The position numbers and the translations under genes were made by a program. The notes below the pieces were generated by a model. It worked only from the letters and a program-made list of their open reading frames with translations, was not told the DNA's origin and made no database searches. A DNA stretch of 64,000 nucleotides from Plutella xylostella (Eukaryota; Arthropoda; Insecta; Lepidoptera; Plutellidae): assembly GCF_932276165.1 (NCBI RefSeq), contig NC_063983.1:3727501-3791500 (forward strand), given 5' to 3'. Shown here piece by piece: positions 32,201 to 44,471 of this stretch. The first letter of the stretch is position 1; each line of letters starts with the position of its first letter.

Positions 32201-35200
32201 TGAAGGGACAATTCATTCTCATCCAATGGCGGGTTTTCTTCATCGATTCGTCTCTGTAAATCTTCAATTAGGACATCGTATGTGATGTTCTCCCGCTTGA
32301 AAGCTCTTGTAACATTTTTGACCGCGTTAGGTTTAACAAGTATATCCATGTGCGTATGATTTCCGCCCCATGTTGACACGACTGAAAAATTAAAAATATA
32401 GTAAAAACTATATCCAGAATAACGTAAAAATATACAATAATAATAAGGTAGTGCTTACGGTTTCTTCGTCTCAATCTGCCTACGACAGCCACTACGCTTC
32501 GTTTGTTTGTTTGTATCTTCCAGACTTGGGCCCCGCTGTAGTCAACTTTAGTGATTTCATCCTTTGTCAGATCTACTTCCTTCGTTATTACGGCTTTAGC
32601 GAATGCCTCTTCATCCACTTCTTCCACTGCAGTCTCATTTGTAGATCCAGAGAAGACGTCCTCAACTTTGACGTCTTCATTTATTGAATCTCCCGGCTGA
32701 CCAACAGACGAACGAGCGGGCCATTCTGTAATGTTTTATGTACCTTTCTATGAATATTTACGATCGAAATGTTAGTAGTTGGTATGCAGCCATTTATTAT
32801 TATCTTAGGGACAAATAAATATGGGTTACGATACGATGATGATGGCCTATATTCGAAGAGGTGCGTATACAATACAGGTACGTATACCTAGATATTTTAA
32901 TGTGATGATATGATACCACTTTCTTGTTAGTGGATGTTTTTTTTTATAGCTTAATTATATTTACCTACCTAACGACAACGGATACCCTTCATAATAATTA
33001 TTGTGCGATTTCTGATAACATTGCTATGATTAAACCGACATTTTGTAAGGTTGAAGGTTGTGCCACTTGTGTTAATGTGACGGGAGGCTAGAACGTGACT
33101 GTATGTGACCCATCTTCATGGTTGTTGTCATTATCATGCAAATTATTGCTGTTTATAATTAATGTCCATGCTCAATCGTATTTACAATCGTAATTACATC
33201 TTTTGGCATCATTACGATTTATGCCTATTGTATATTTTTTGTGCCAAGTATGTGTTAATAATGTCGCCTATCGTCACTTCGTCAGTCTATAGGTACCTAG
33301 CTATACTTAATAACAAAGAGTTTAATGGTGTCTATTGCCGTGGTTTGATTATAATTCTTATTGTGTTTGAGGGTTTGAAGACTGACATAGGTCGTACAGA
33401 TATAGGCCCATATAGGCCTACAATCTCAGAATTCCCTCAGAATACCTAATAATTTTAGGATAAGCTTATTAAAAACTGACAGGATTTCCGACTTTTCTAC
33501 TTAATGTTGATGATCATGCGCAAGTCGCGCATAATATTTTATGTTGACATAACATTTAGTTTTCACCCTTCCAATTTGGTCGTACCCACGCGGAATCGTT
33601 AATGTCCTATTGGAAATGCGAGACGTGCGCTCTCCTGTGACATGTTTAATGACTTTCTCTGGCTGTGGCTTGATTTCCATTCGCAGCTGGTTTGATCTTA
33701 CCAACGCTAACGGTCTGTTCGAACTTGATTCAACTGTAAACTTATCTACTCCGGTGACTTCTATTTAGAACGTGTTATAAACCACTTTTGAACGTAACGG
33801 TCCAGAACGATATGCAAGCGGATCGGTTGAAGGAGTTTTAAGTTTTATCACGTATAATCAAGGTGATGAGTGATTGGAATTTAGATAGATTTTTATTTAC
33901 AACAAAAAGGCTTCTTTGTAACACTGATTTGTAGTCTACATGGGTACGCAGTTTCCTTCCGGGTAGTTTTGCAACGACATAGTACATCCGGTTCATCTGA
34001 TAATTATTGGTTGTTAGAGGACTTTTCCTTTTTATACCCGAAACAAAAAACTGGTAAATAATTAACAAAATAGAAATTTAATTTAGATAAAACAAATCCT
34101 TTTTTTGGTATGTTCTATACTTTGAGTCTTTATTTTGGTATGTTTTTGTGGTGCGTTTGTTATGAAAATGTAGGTATGTAGTTTTTATGCGTATTCGCAA
34201 TTATTTACAGCTCATATTTACTATACCATCTCCAAAAAAACTATAAAAATCAAATTAAACAAATAAAGTACAGGACAAAATATATTTCAATCTGGTGTCT
34301 GATTAAAATTTGCTTTACAAAGCTTTTAAAAGATCCCTTACCTCATGAGTCCCAATGACACCTCTTCTTTGAGAACTTATTTAGATAAATAATTATTTAT
34401 AAATACTGACCAGACCATATATTATTATATAATTAATAAATCCATAATATAAAAAGGAAAGATCCTTCCTTAATATTGAAAAGAGAGTTTGTTTGTCTTT
34501 TTTCACCTATTGCAATAATTTTGCCATAGGGTCAGATTTAGGATCTTCCCGTTTAACCCACTTATGCCTAGAGTGAAAAAACTATAAGCAATCATTTATC
34601 CCAGAAATCTTTTTCTCCTGTTTTAAAAAAATATAGGTAGCAGGATCGCAGTCAAATATTTGCCGGATTGGGAGGTAGCCTCATTAGATCTGGATAAGTG
34701 AAAAACTCTTTGGAGTCGGAAGGATAGGTGTTTGCCCAGCAGTAAAAAAAATAAAAAAAAACATTGTCAGTACATACCCTGTCCAGGCGCGAGTTGGTCA
34801 ATGAGCGGGGTGGCGGCGGCGGCGGCGGCCACGGCCAGAACGAGCAGCGTCCTCCACGGCTCCATCGCGAATGACCACGGCGGACACTCCTGCGCAGCTT
34901 CGGACGGCGCGCGCTGCATGCGTTGCGCACGCGCATCGTAAGGCTGCGGGTATAAAGGAGGACATAAAACAAACACGCCTTAGCAAATTAGGGATAAAAT
35001 CGTTTCCTATAATATAATATAATATAATATAATATAATATAATATATAGACGAGTTCTCGAGTGGAGACCACGAACAGGCAAACGCAGCGTGGGACGCCC
35101 TCCTGCCCTCTGGACTGACGACCTTATTTGGGTAGCCGGTAGTGGTGAAATGAGGAAGGCCGGGGACCGAGTGTTGTGGCGCTCCTTGGGAGAGGCCTAT

Positions 35201-38200
35201 GTCCAGCAGTGGATGATTATTGGCTGATGATGATGTAATCTATAATCCTACCTACGTAAAAGTAGCATCATATCGACTGATAACAAAAAATATTTCATAA
35301 AATTTACGCATTTTTTGGATAAAAAAAATTATGTAGGTAAATATTAGGGGCAGTGTTTATGTTGTTATAATGCAGATTGAGTGGTTATGGTGTGGTTACC
35401 AAGGGCAGCCTTAGCTACAATGCAGAAACATAAAAAACTGCCACCATTTCATCGAAAGAAAGAAAAACTTTATTTGACACACCAGCAAGTTTCTCTTCGC
35501 TGCGTCCACTTCTAACTAACTATATCTTATATGCCCCATTGTGCACCAGTCCTAACACTGAAATGTATACCAACACAACAAGTCGGAGGAAAGGCTTTTG
35601 CAAACCAGATTCTAATAAGATCTGTATTTGGACCCGCGGCTTGCGCGTGCGCCGGTCCCGAGAGGTCAATGGCATCTATTTCTTCTTGTTTGTTTAATTT
35701 ATCGGCTATTTATAATTAAAGTTGTGGCATAATTCCCTTATGTTATGGGGCGACATTCTTGGAGTATCCATACAGATAAGGGTCCTACCTACCATATGTT
35801 ATTTAGGTCCTTACAAAGTCATTTTAGTACGCTACGCACCCAAGACAGTCAATGTGTATAGAATGAGTAATTTATATGATGATTTGATGAAGCTATAAGT
35901 TCTATCGTTAATTTTGTTTACGTCCTAGTGGCCTTAATTATTTGACAAGTTTAAATATTATGCTTATGATGATGTTGAATTTCTTGTTTTGTTATACCAT
36001 ATTTTACCGTTTCTCCTCTTTCTAGGCAAATAACAAATCACCAAAACACAATAATAAGGAAAATAATGAAACAGTTCGACATAAAGCCAAAGTAAGACCT
36101 TACTCGGCAGGAGTTATAGATAGTAAAAAGAGAGATGCTGCAAAAGGAGCCAGATTTGTCACTAATTCCCCAAAAAAATCATGTAAACACGAAAACATAT
36201 TAGAAGAACTAAAAGACACAAATGAAAGAGTGAAAGGGCTTGAACTTTTAAATGTTCAACTTAACGAAGATAACAGGGTATTGCGCAAAAAGCTGGATGA
36301 AGTCAATGAAAAGAAGCACGTTACTGAATTGAAACTGGGCGAGTGTGAGAAGTTTTTAAGTAGAGTTGGAAAAGAATACGAGAACCGAAACAGAGAACTT
36401 ACAGAAGCTCGAGACAATGAAAACAAACTCCTGGCTGAATTGAATAAAGAGAGAAATGAGAGGAAAAATTTGAAGATCTTACATGATAAAGATGCAACCG
36501 TCATTCAAGATTTGCAAAGACAGTGTAAAGAAATGGAAATGATATTAAAAAGGAAGCACCCGGATTCAGTGTCGGCTCTTATAGGTATGTTTTTCCATTG
36601 TTTTTGTTGCACCACTCACCATCATTTATAGTTAATTAACCACCAATTAAACTTATTGATACCAAATAATGTTTCTTCCTACCTAATTTATTACATACTA
36701 GCTGTCCCCGCGCGCTTCGCTTCGCCTTAAAAAGTTTTCCCGTGGGAATTCCGGGATAAAAAGTAGCCTATGTTCTTTCCCAGGGTCTAGACCGTATGTA
36801 TACCAAATTTCATTCAAATCCGTTCAGTAGTTTTGGCGTGAAAGAGTAACAGACAGACAGACAGACACAGTTACTTTCGCATTTATAATATTAGTTAGGA
36901 TGATATTTAGTAAGCACCTAAGTGATTAGCTCTATACGTCTGCTGGGATTTTTATTAACTGTATCAATTGGTTAGTTAGTTACGGAGATGATGTGCCATA
37001 ATATTATGAAATTGTCTGTTATATTATATCAGAAAAATTTAGAATAATAATACTGTAAGTATATTTTTACAGTGGCTTCAAAATCAACTACAGTAGAAGA
37101 TAACAAAAAGAAACTTCTCGAAGAGCGAACAACGCGTCTAGAGCAAGAGCTGAAGGACAAAGAGGATCACTTTCAACACATTCTACTAACCCTCCAACAA
37201 AAGTTCGGTGACATGAAGCTGAAATATGAAAACCACATCATCGACGTTGAAAGGCAACTAATGGAGGATCGGAAAACCAATACAGAGTTGAAGAATAGAC
37301 TTAACAAGTGTAATCTAGTCGACGCTTGTGTTCAGACAACTGCTGCGCAAAATACGGCGCAAACTCAAACCTTTATTAGAACTGACAGGGCCTCTTCAGC
37401 TGTTAGTAGATTAAGCCAAAACTCCGCACTGCTGCTAACAAAACTGAAAGAAGATAGCTACTTGTGTGCGACGATCAAGGGTCTTCAGGCTGAGTTGACT
37501 CTGAAACAACGAGCGTTGGCCAAAATTAATAGAGAGTCTGACGAATTGAAGAAAAACTTGCGGAATCTCCAAAAAGAGAAAGAAGGTAGGTTCTTGTGTG
37601 CTATCTTTATCAAAAACCGATAACATAGGTGCATAGGTACTACTATAGGTATGATAATTTGATTCCATTAGTTTTTCATGCAGAAAATTAGTACAAGACT
37701 GTCTACGTAGATAAGGTTTCATAACCATGTGGTAGAAAGGCATTTTAATATTGGTTAATTTATATATTGTACCTAGATCCTGCAATTTTCCATGGTCGGA
37801 AATGGTTGCAATAATGACATTGCATGTCGTCGAATTGATCGTACTTAGCTCGCACAAATCGTTTGGGCAATTAAGTATCTACCTAATGCTTGTTTACGTT
37901 TCCATGATTCAAGGGCCTTTTGGAATAATTTTCGATTGTTTCTAATTGATTCATGTCATACCAAATGTATGGTTTCTAACACCTACAAATATGTTGCATT
38001 AACGATACGCTTCACCTTTTTTCCACCCTGTAGGTACACGTGGCTAGAGACAATTAAAACGCACAGTATTTTCTGACGCCTTTTAAAACCAGCCTTCCAT
38101 TACAGTCCTCCTGAACATAAACCCCAGCATCCAGAAAAAGATAGTCTACAAGCAGAACAAATCGGCCGAGAACCTTCTATCCCGCGTGAACTGTGAGCTC

Positions 38201-41041
38201 GAGGCAGAACTGGCCGAGACTCGCCAGCAGAAGGAGGTTCTCATGCAGGAGAGGAACAGTCTGCTCGACTCGCTGAAGAGGACCAACGAGGAGTTTATAC
38301 TGCTCAAGAAGAAACGGATTCAAGATGTGAGTAGCTGAGGGTTATTTTGTAGAGTGCTGGTGAAAAGCTTATGCCAATGCAACCACAGTTTTTTCAATTT
38401 AACTAGGTAGGTAAACTATTAAAGACCATAATCTAATCTTATATAGGTACAGGAGATAACTAAGCTATTCTAATTCGAATAGTACCTATGGGTATGAAGT
38501 ATCGAAAATACTTCATATTACCTACCTGATTAATACAACATTGTTTTTTTTAAGAATAATTACTAAAAGGTGGCTAGTAAATCTCTACTTGTTGGATAAT
38601 AGATATTATAGGTATATATTTTCACTGTAATCTACATTTGTAGTTATATCATTTTGCATGTATGAATGCAATGTTAGTGAATAAATCCATAATATTTTAG
38701 CATTTGGTAAATTACACTAACATAATACGAGGGTGCAATCGCCTGTCACAATCATGTCCAATAGGGAATATGCAAGTGGTTCAAATAAAGGTCAAATATT
38801 ATTTATAATAAACTTTGTTGTTTCATAACTACGACTCCATCATAATTTTTGATTATAATTTATTTTTGAGCAAGTAAACGAAGTTGAAAAGTACAAAAAA
38901 ACTTCGGTAAATTCTAACTTCCGAGAAACGTCACCCATTTTCTTAGGGCGGATGTGACGTCATAATTCTTTATATATCAATCTCAGAATAATAACTTCTT
39001 TGCGTTTGCGTATAGTTAAATAAATGTCAAGTGTAAACAAAGAAATGTTAATGTCACCGAGTATTTGTGATGCTCGTTGTGATCAGATACGATGGATCAC
39101 ATAAAAATTCTTCCAATACGAGTAGATCCTAGCCTCCTATAACATCTCCACTTCTTGTTTGATATGCTTGTTTGTTTGCAAAGTTTAAGACTTTTTATAT
39201 TTTTTGTTGGTAGTGTATGGGCTGCCACTAGTTGTTCTATTGTAATGAGGCGTAAACAGCCATTCGCTAGTCAACGAGCCACTCAAATATGCTCCATATT
39301 GCAACACAATAAAATTAAATTTGTATTGTAAGTATTATGACATGAACATGACACAAGTTGCTCTTTCTACTTTTAGGTTATAATGGCAGTCGTTAGTATA
39401 TTTCAAAAGTTGTTATTTTTTCTAAACTAAGTTATGGAAGAATTCTCGTAATCAGAAGAACTGGACACATTAAATTTATTACGCAGTATGAACGAGTAAA
39501 CTGTGGCCAGCTGCGGAAAAGGACAGCAAAGACTATTGAAAAGTCGAGAGCCGTGTGCCCAAATATTAGCATATATTTTTATACTCTAATTCGATAGTTT
39601 AGATAAGGGGGTTTAGACCTATGAGATATGCACAATGGTTCCATTCAAGAGAGCCAGGTGCAGGTTCTTACACCCCCACAGATAATAGAATAGAATGACC
39701 CACTAACCCTAGTCTCTCTTACTGAAAACCAAAGTTACAGTAAGTACTTACATACAATACAAATATTACTTTATATTCATATTGCCATAATAGCGTAATA
39801 TTGTGTACAAAGGTCCTCTGGTTTGCGCGCTCCCATTTCAAAAGAGCTACTAGCAGCTATTTACGAGCTCCCATTACAAAACAGCCACTGGTCACACTTT
39901 ATTACCATTACAAAACAGCCACTGATCACACTTTATACACTTCCTTTTTCGTTTGTTACCATGACAACATTGGTTTGTTGAAAATACAAAAGTACTCTGT
40001 GATTACTTGATTAGGTAAAAAATCTATGCCGACTGACGGGACTCATTATTCTGAGCCGTGAAATTAAACGATTATGACGTCACGACAGCCCGCCATCCTG
40101 ACGGGAATTTCAAAGTGGTCGTGATGGTTGTAATTTTTTAACTTTCTTTAAAATACCTTAAATTACTTATTTTGGCGTTGAATTTTTTTTTACTATAATA
40201 AAGTGATGTAAAACTATCCAATAAAAGTATAAAAAAAAATTACGCATATTCCCTATTGTTTTAACATGTCTTTAGGGGAGGTATTTTCCGGGTAACTTTG
40301 CATTTTCGTATGGTAATTTCTGTCTATCAAAAGTACGATCGCAGGAAGTCGATGCCTCATATAGCCGGCAGTGTTTTGTTTTATTCTAATTACATGGCTT
40401 GCACTATGTACTCGTAGATATTATATACTTTTACGTGTAAACAGTCGATAAGTCCAGATTAGGTGTGGCCGGAAACACTGGCTGGTAATGTTTGTTTGAT
40501 TTATGTGAAGTTACCGAGTGGAAAATATGAGGAAAAGTTGTTCCAAATTCAAATGTAACGTCTCTTCTTTAGCCAGACACGGAAGAGGACAGAAACAGAA
40601 CCACAAGTTGATGATGATGATTATTGATGATCGTTTTAGTTATTTATCCAAAAATCCGTGCACCTAAGTATATTTTCTTTTCCTGTAGATCTTGTTAACT
40701 ATTATTTCCCCAATCCGAAGTTAGGGCTGTGGCTGTGGCCCATACAAAAATGTTAACATTCACGTATACTAAGAGTATGACGAGTGTGAATTTGGTAATA
40801 GCTTATTTCTACTAACCTCTCCTTTCTACCCTTCCAGCTCCACACCCTCCAACTGGCCCACGAGAAGGAGCTGATGCAGATGAACATGCAGCTCTACCCT
40901 CTACAGGAAGAAGTGAACCGACTCAACCGCACCGTGGAGGCGCTCCAGGACCGCGGGAGGTCTGAGGATAAGATGAGGTGTCAGGGGAGTGAGGAGGTGG
41001 GCGGAGGGGATAATAATGGGAGGGGGAGGGGGAGACGGTGA
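29218..41041 (+). CDS. CEP162-like centriole/ciliary transition-zone protein
   Basis: Five exons, 29218-29616, 36026-36584, 37073-37585, 38106-38326 and 40838-41041, give 631 aa. The N-terminus is acidic, with an Asn run. RPYSAGVIDSKKRDAAKG starts exon 2, and from about residue 185 the protein is almost all coiled-coil. The stretch QCKEMEMILKRKHPDSVSAL, followed by an E/K-rich helix with FGDMKLKYENHIIDVERQL, matches the CEP162 (KIAA1009/QN1) core as I know it: a K-R-x-P-x-S-x-x-A-L-I motif, then a helix with F-x-x-M-K-x-x-Y-E. CEP162 binds axonemal microtubules and builds the ciliary transition zone. This protein is much shorter than the vertebrate one. The X-box upstream agrees with a ciliary role. 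Intron 1 holds a complete antisense gene. The C-terminus is a Gly/Arg tail (NNGRGRGRR). Confidence 0.75.
30038..34865 (-). CDS. Secreted M14 zinc carboxypeptidase (CPA/CPB family), nested in CEP162 intron 1
   Basis: Nine exons (minus): 34778-34865, 32459-32725, 32190-32381, 31453-31586, 31182-31342, 30968-31099, 30778-30874, 30547-30693 and 30038-30277, giving 485 aa. The signal peptide is MEPWRTLLVLAVAAAAAA. A long propeptide (to about 185) precedes the catalytic domain. Zinc ligands are H248 and E251 (GIHAREW) and H374 (TYHSYGQ). Substrate-binding residues are R306, N321 and R322 (DLNRNFG) and Y426, and the catalytic glutamate is E448 (TIELSDTGRYGF). The specificity position (GGSDDW, D433, equal to Asp255) is acidic as in carboxypeptidase B, so it may remove C-terminal Lys or Arg. 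All catalytic residues are present. It probably acts in the gut lumen or haemolymph. The exon 6 donor (GTTGGT) and exon 3 donor (GTTCGT) are weak. Confidence 0.93.
35005..35046. repeat. (AATAT)n microsatellite
   Basis: About eight pentanucleotide units of ATAAT/AATAT in tandem, directly before the RTE fragment. Confidence 0.9.
35050..35235 (+). repeat. RTE-type LINE 3' end (5'-truncated)
   Basis: Plus-strand frame reads the tail of an RTE reverse transcriptase ORF (GRPPALWTDDLIWVAGS, then LWRSLGEAYVQQW and stop), followed by a GATGATGATG tail. Same family on the minus strand at 7270 and probably at 18083. Confidence 0.75.
36700..36902. repeat. Dispersed SINE-like element, copy 1
   Basis: Runs from CTAGCTGTCCCCGCGCGCTT through GTTTTCCCGTGGGAATTCC, AAAGTAGCCTATGTTCTTTC and CAGACAGACAGACA to TTATAATATTAGTTAGGAT. 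The same element is inverted at 63615-63840. It lies in CEP162 intron 2. Confidence 0.8.
38759..40258. mobile_element. Possible 1.5 kb TIR element in CEP162 intron 4
   Basis: The 15-base perfect inverted repeat CAATAGGGAATATGC / GCATATTCCCTATTG bounds 1.5 kb with no recognisable ORF. No convincing target duplication was found. Inside are further inverted stretches around TCTCAGAATAAT (38985 against 40047). Confidence 0.45.
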
Positions 41042-41043
41042 AC

Positions 41044-41155
41044 GGCTAGCACGGGGCGCAATTAAGACGTAACAATTTTTGCATCGCGCTCACTCACATC
41101 GCGCAGCCTCAAGAGTGAGCGCGACGAAGAACTTTTGTCATGTCTTGTGCTAGCC
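41044..41155. mobile_element. Palindromic MITE starting three bases after the CEP162 stop
   Basis: The ends GGCTAGCAC and GTGCTAGCC, and the inner GCGCTCACTC / GAGTGAGCGC, are inverted repeats over about 112 bp. It forms the start of the 3' UTR. Confidence 0.65.
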
Positions 41156-42480
41156 CTTCTGAAGGGTTAAACTTTTGATGGAGATAGGTTAATTTGTGCT
41201 GGTAAATAAATATGTTTCCATCGAAAACGATCAAATGTCAGATAAATGTATAGATTTGGGGGCTGCCATTAGGACTCATTTTTCTACTTCGATGGACTCC
41301 TGTTATTTTATAAAGTAAACGTACTTACCGGGCTTTCTTTATAAGCAGCTGCTTGGGTGTTGCAATGGTAAGTATAGGAAACTGTTCGGGGGTCACACAG
41401 TCACACAACTCGTAGGTACGTAACTAATTCTGAAATGCTTTTTCCACAAGTAGTAATCGATAAGTGTGAATTAGGTATTAGATACTTATCAGGTTATCAC
41501 AGAATGAACGTCATGTTATGTACCTACTCCATCCCTACCACAAATAAATGTGGAATAGCGTCGGTACCTACGAGTCGATATTAATAAAAAAACTTACAAT
41601 CGCGACTCATGTTGTGCTTTTCTTTAGTTTTAAATTGTGGAAGTTCACTAGAGATTTTGTAGCTTTAGTTATAATTTGTTATAAAGCATGTGGATAAAGA
41701 TGACTTTAGAACACAGAAAAGAAATGTGGGACCATTTTGAATGTAGGATAAAGACATTGTAAGTAGCAAAGATATGTTTAAATTACTATCTAGATTGATT
41801 ATTATTATGTCGGTGATGTAATGACTCAAAAGTAGGAACCATAATTTTATAGTTTTAGCCGATTATGTTCAGGGTTTCGCGGTCATTTTTGTAATTTACG
41901 GCTTATCAGAATAAATTTTACTTTTTCTCTAGGGGAAAGGGGACTAATTAGATACTGAAATTCCACCTTGTAAGTAACTAGTTATTGTATTTGCCAATAT
42001 TATTAAATGTGTTTCTATAGTTATATAAGGTTTAAAATCATGACATGAATTAATTAGTTAAAAGGTTTGAATAAATAGAAAAATTAGATATTTATGTAGG
42101 TACCGCCTTGGTAGGTCAAAAATTATAATAGGGTAGGTCCAAGAAGCAAACACTTTAGCCCAGAAAATGAGGTATAAATAAATGTGCCTAATGTGTGCCT
42201 ACTAGGTAAATTTTGTGTTTTATTATGTAAGAAGGTAATGATATTTGGGTGCCTTTAGTACCTATAATTGTCTAGTCAGATATTTTCGTATTGTGAATTA
42301 AGATTGTGCCTTTTAGCCAATGATGTGGTGCCTTGTCCGTGGTGATTAATTATAATAATTATAGCGCTATATTTGTGAAAATCATTGTTTTAATTATTTG
42401 CATATTCGATGAGCATAAAAATCCTAGATAATAAAGGTAGGTAAGGAGTAATCTTCCCGACTTCAAAAACAAACTAAGTA
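41156..42480. other. CEP162 3' UTR and AT-rich spacer
   Basis: AATAAA occurs at about 41202. The rest is AT-rich with GTAGGTA-type runs and no ORF with family resemblance. Confidence 0.4.
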
Positions 42481-43388
42481 GGGGAACCCGGGGTAAGACG
42501 CCCCCCCCCACATATATGCAAAACTATACATATTAGGAATCTGAGTAATGAGCCAATAGATAGGCTTAACCGATTGACCTTAGTGCGCCAGTGACAGCAG
42601 GTGTGAGCGCGTACGTTTTTAGTGTTAGCGCAATTGTTTGTTTTTGCGTAGTGTCCATGTTATTTTTGACCGGTAGGAACAACATCACAACACACTAAGT
42701 AAAACAGCGGCATTTTTGGTGTGTGTGTTTTTATTTAAGGTTTGGTACGCTTTGTTTAGATATGTGCAAAATCACTTTAACATTGAAAGTTTTTTTTAAT
42801 GATTTTTTTTTATAAAAAATATAACGTGGGCCAAGACGGGGTAATTTTGGAGGGGCAAGATAGTGTATGGATCAAGCTTGGTGAAGTTTTTTTTTTCTCC
42901 AACCCGATATTTGACATTGAAGAAGGGCTCTAAAAGGGCTACAGGGAAGTTGGCTAAAAACACAAAGCAGATACTGCCTACGAAGAAGAATAACAACGAA
43001 GATGACTGTGTCTACCTCTGCTGTGAGGATATCAACAGTCCTACTTTAAATCTAAGGAAAACTGGGATGGTTGTCAAAGGTGCAGGCGTTGGGCTCACAC
43101 TGCAGGTGCTGGTGTTGACGATAAAAACACAGCAGAAGTGTTGTTTGTATGTTTTGTGTACTGTGCATAGTATACTTACCCCGTACACGGGGCAAGATGG
43201 TTTATTTCCCATTTTTTACATTTCTTAAAATAAGTCAATAGTAAGGATTACTTTTTTAGAAAAAGCTGTGCCAAAGTGTTCGTCATTAAGTTCCTAATGA
43301 GCCATAAATAATTGATAACGTTGTGGTTATAAATACCTGTTGTTTTTTTCATTTTCCCTTAGCGACCCCGTCTTACCCCGGGTTCCCC
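42481..43388 (+). mobile_element. Decayed pogo-like DNA transposon (TA target)
   Basis: Inverted ends GGGGAACCCGGGGTAAGACG and CGTCTTACCCCGGGTTCCCC (second end slightly diverged), flanked by TA on both sides (42479-42480, 43389-43390). Inside, about 42960-43180 encodes a frameshifted C-terminal zinc-finger segment: NNNEDDCVYLCCED, then in another frame NWDGCQRCRRWAHTAGAGV and a later C-x-x-x-x-C. This resembles the PHD-like tail of pogo/Tigger-type transposases. The rest of the transposase is gone. Confidence 0.7.
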
Positions 43389-43459
43389 TAGTTATAGTTA
43401 GGTAAGTACTACTTACTAAGTAGTTACCGACTTCATTCCTAATGTGCGATAGCCTAGAT

Positions 43460-44054
43460 CATTGGTACTCAACCTTTTTTATGTAAGGGCCAAAAACACG
43501 TTTATGTCATGGTGTCGCGGGCCGCAAGCATTTTTTTTTACTATTATAAAGAGATGTTAACTATAATAATTTAAAAAACACACGCATATACTACTCTTTG
43601 TAAAAAGTGTCGGGATTAGATCAATAAAACAAAAAAAATATTGTTGATGATGATGAAATCCTCTTATCCCTCATCAGGGACATAGGGCTCGAAGAAAGGA
43701 TTTCCACTTCTCCCGATCCTGCGCGGCCGCTTCCAGGTCGTCCCAGCCGAGACCAGTTGATGCAGCCTCCGCCTCATGCAAATTTATGTTATCACCTTTC
43801 AAGTTAAAAAAAAATGTTGTGATGATTGGATATTTCGTTGGCGTATGTGTATCGTTTCTGAAGGACCAAACTTAGAAGGTGATAAAATAAATTTGGATGA
43901 ATAAAAAACATTATTTGTTTTATGGATATAATCCCGATACTTTTTATACAGAATGTATATTCTCTATTATCTCTCATGGCACGCGGGCCACTAATAAAGG
44001 CCCGGCGGGACGCATGCGGCCCGCGGCCCGCGGGCCGCAGTTTGAGTATAGCTG
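43460..44054. mobile_element. hAT-like non-autonomous element (degraded)
   Basis: The left end CATTGGTACTCAACCTTTTT with GGGCC soon after, and the right end GGGCCGCAGTTTGAGTATAG, then CTG, look like hAT termini of the 'ggttctcaacc' type. Flanks GCCTAGAT and CCCTAAAG agree at only 5 of 8 bases, so the duplication has decayed. The region 43650-43780 also contains an RTE-like tail (GATGATGATGAAATCCTCTT). Confidence 0.5.
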
Positions 44055-44471
44055 CCCTAAAGTGAAATCCAGCTGCAACGCTGAACGCGCAGAACGAAAT
44101 GTTTCTATTAATTTTATTGTAGTTCCGGCTGAATCCACTGAAGTGGTGGCGCGGACTCAGGCTGTATTTAATGCGATATAGTAACACCTAGCTTTGAAAA
44201 GCGGTAAGTACAAACTGTACAAATACAAAATATTTACATTCCTTAGAATAAAAACTGCGCTTGGGTCACTAAGCACAGACTACGATAAAATGAAATTTTA
44301 CATAGTTACTCTGTGTCTGTCAAGCACTTTTGACGTTTATTTTTCTTTTCATTTTCATCGCTTCTGAAACCAAACTCAAAACAAGAAAGTTAAAAATATT
44401 TACAGATTTTATAGCTGCAGACTGTTTCCATTAGTGCCATTTTGTAGCGGTGACCATCCCCTTTAAGGATA

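Noticed and set aside
33501..34068. Two minus-strand ORFs with a nearby TATAAAAAGG, possibly an extra carboxypeptidase exon or separate gene
   Set aside because: A TTTACAG/GTAAGA bounded 32-base exon there would break the phase between carboxypeptidase exons 1 and 2, and the peptides resemble nothing I know.
42863..43228. 121-residue plus-strand ORF
   Set aside because: It crosses a frameshift in the pogo-like remnant. Only parts of it match the transposase tail, so it is not a gene.
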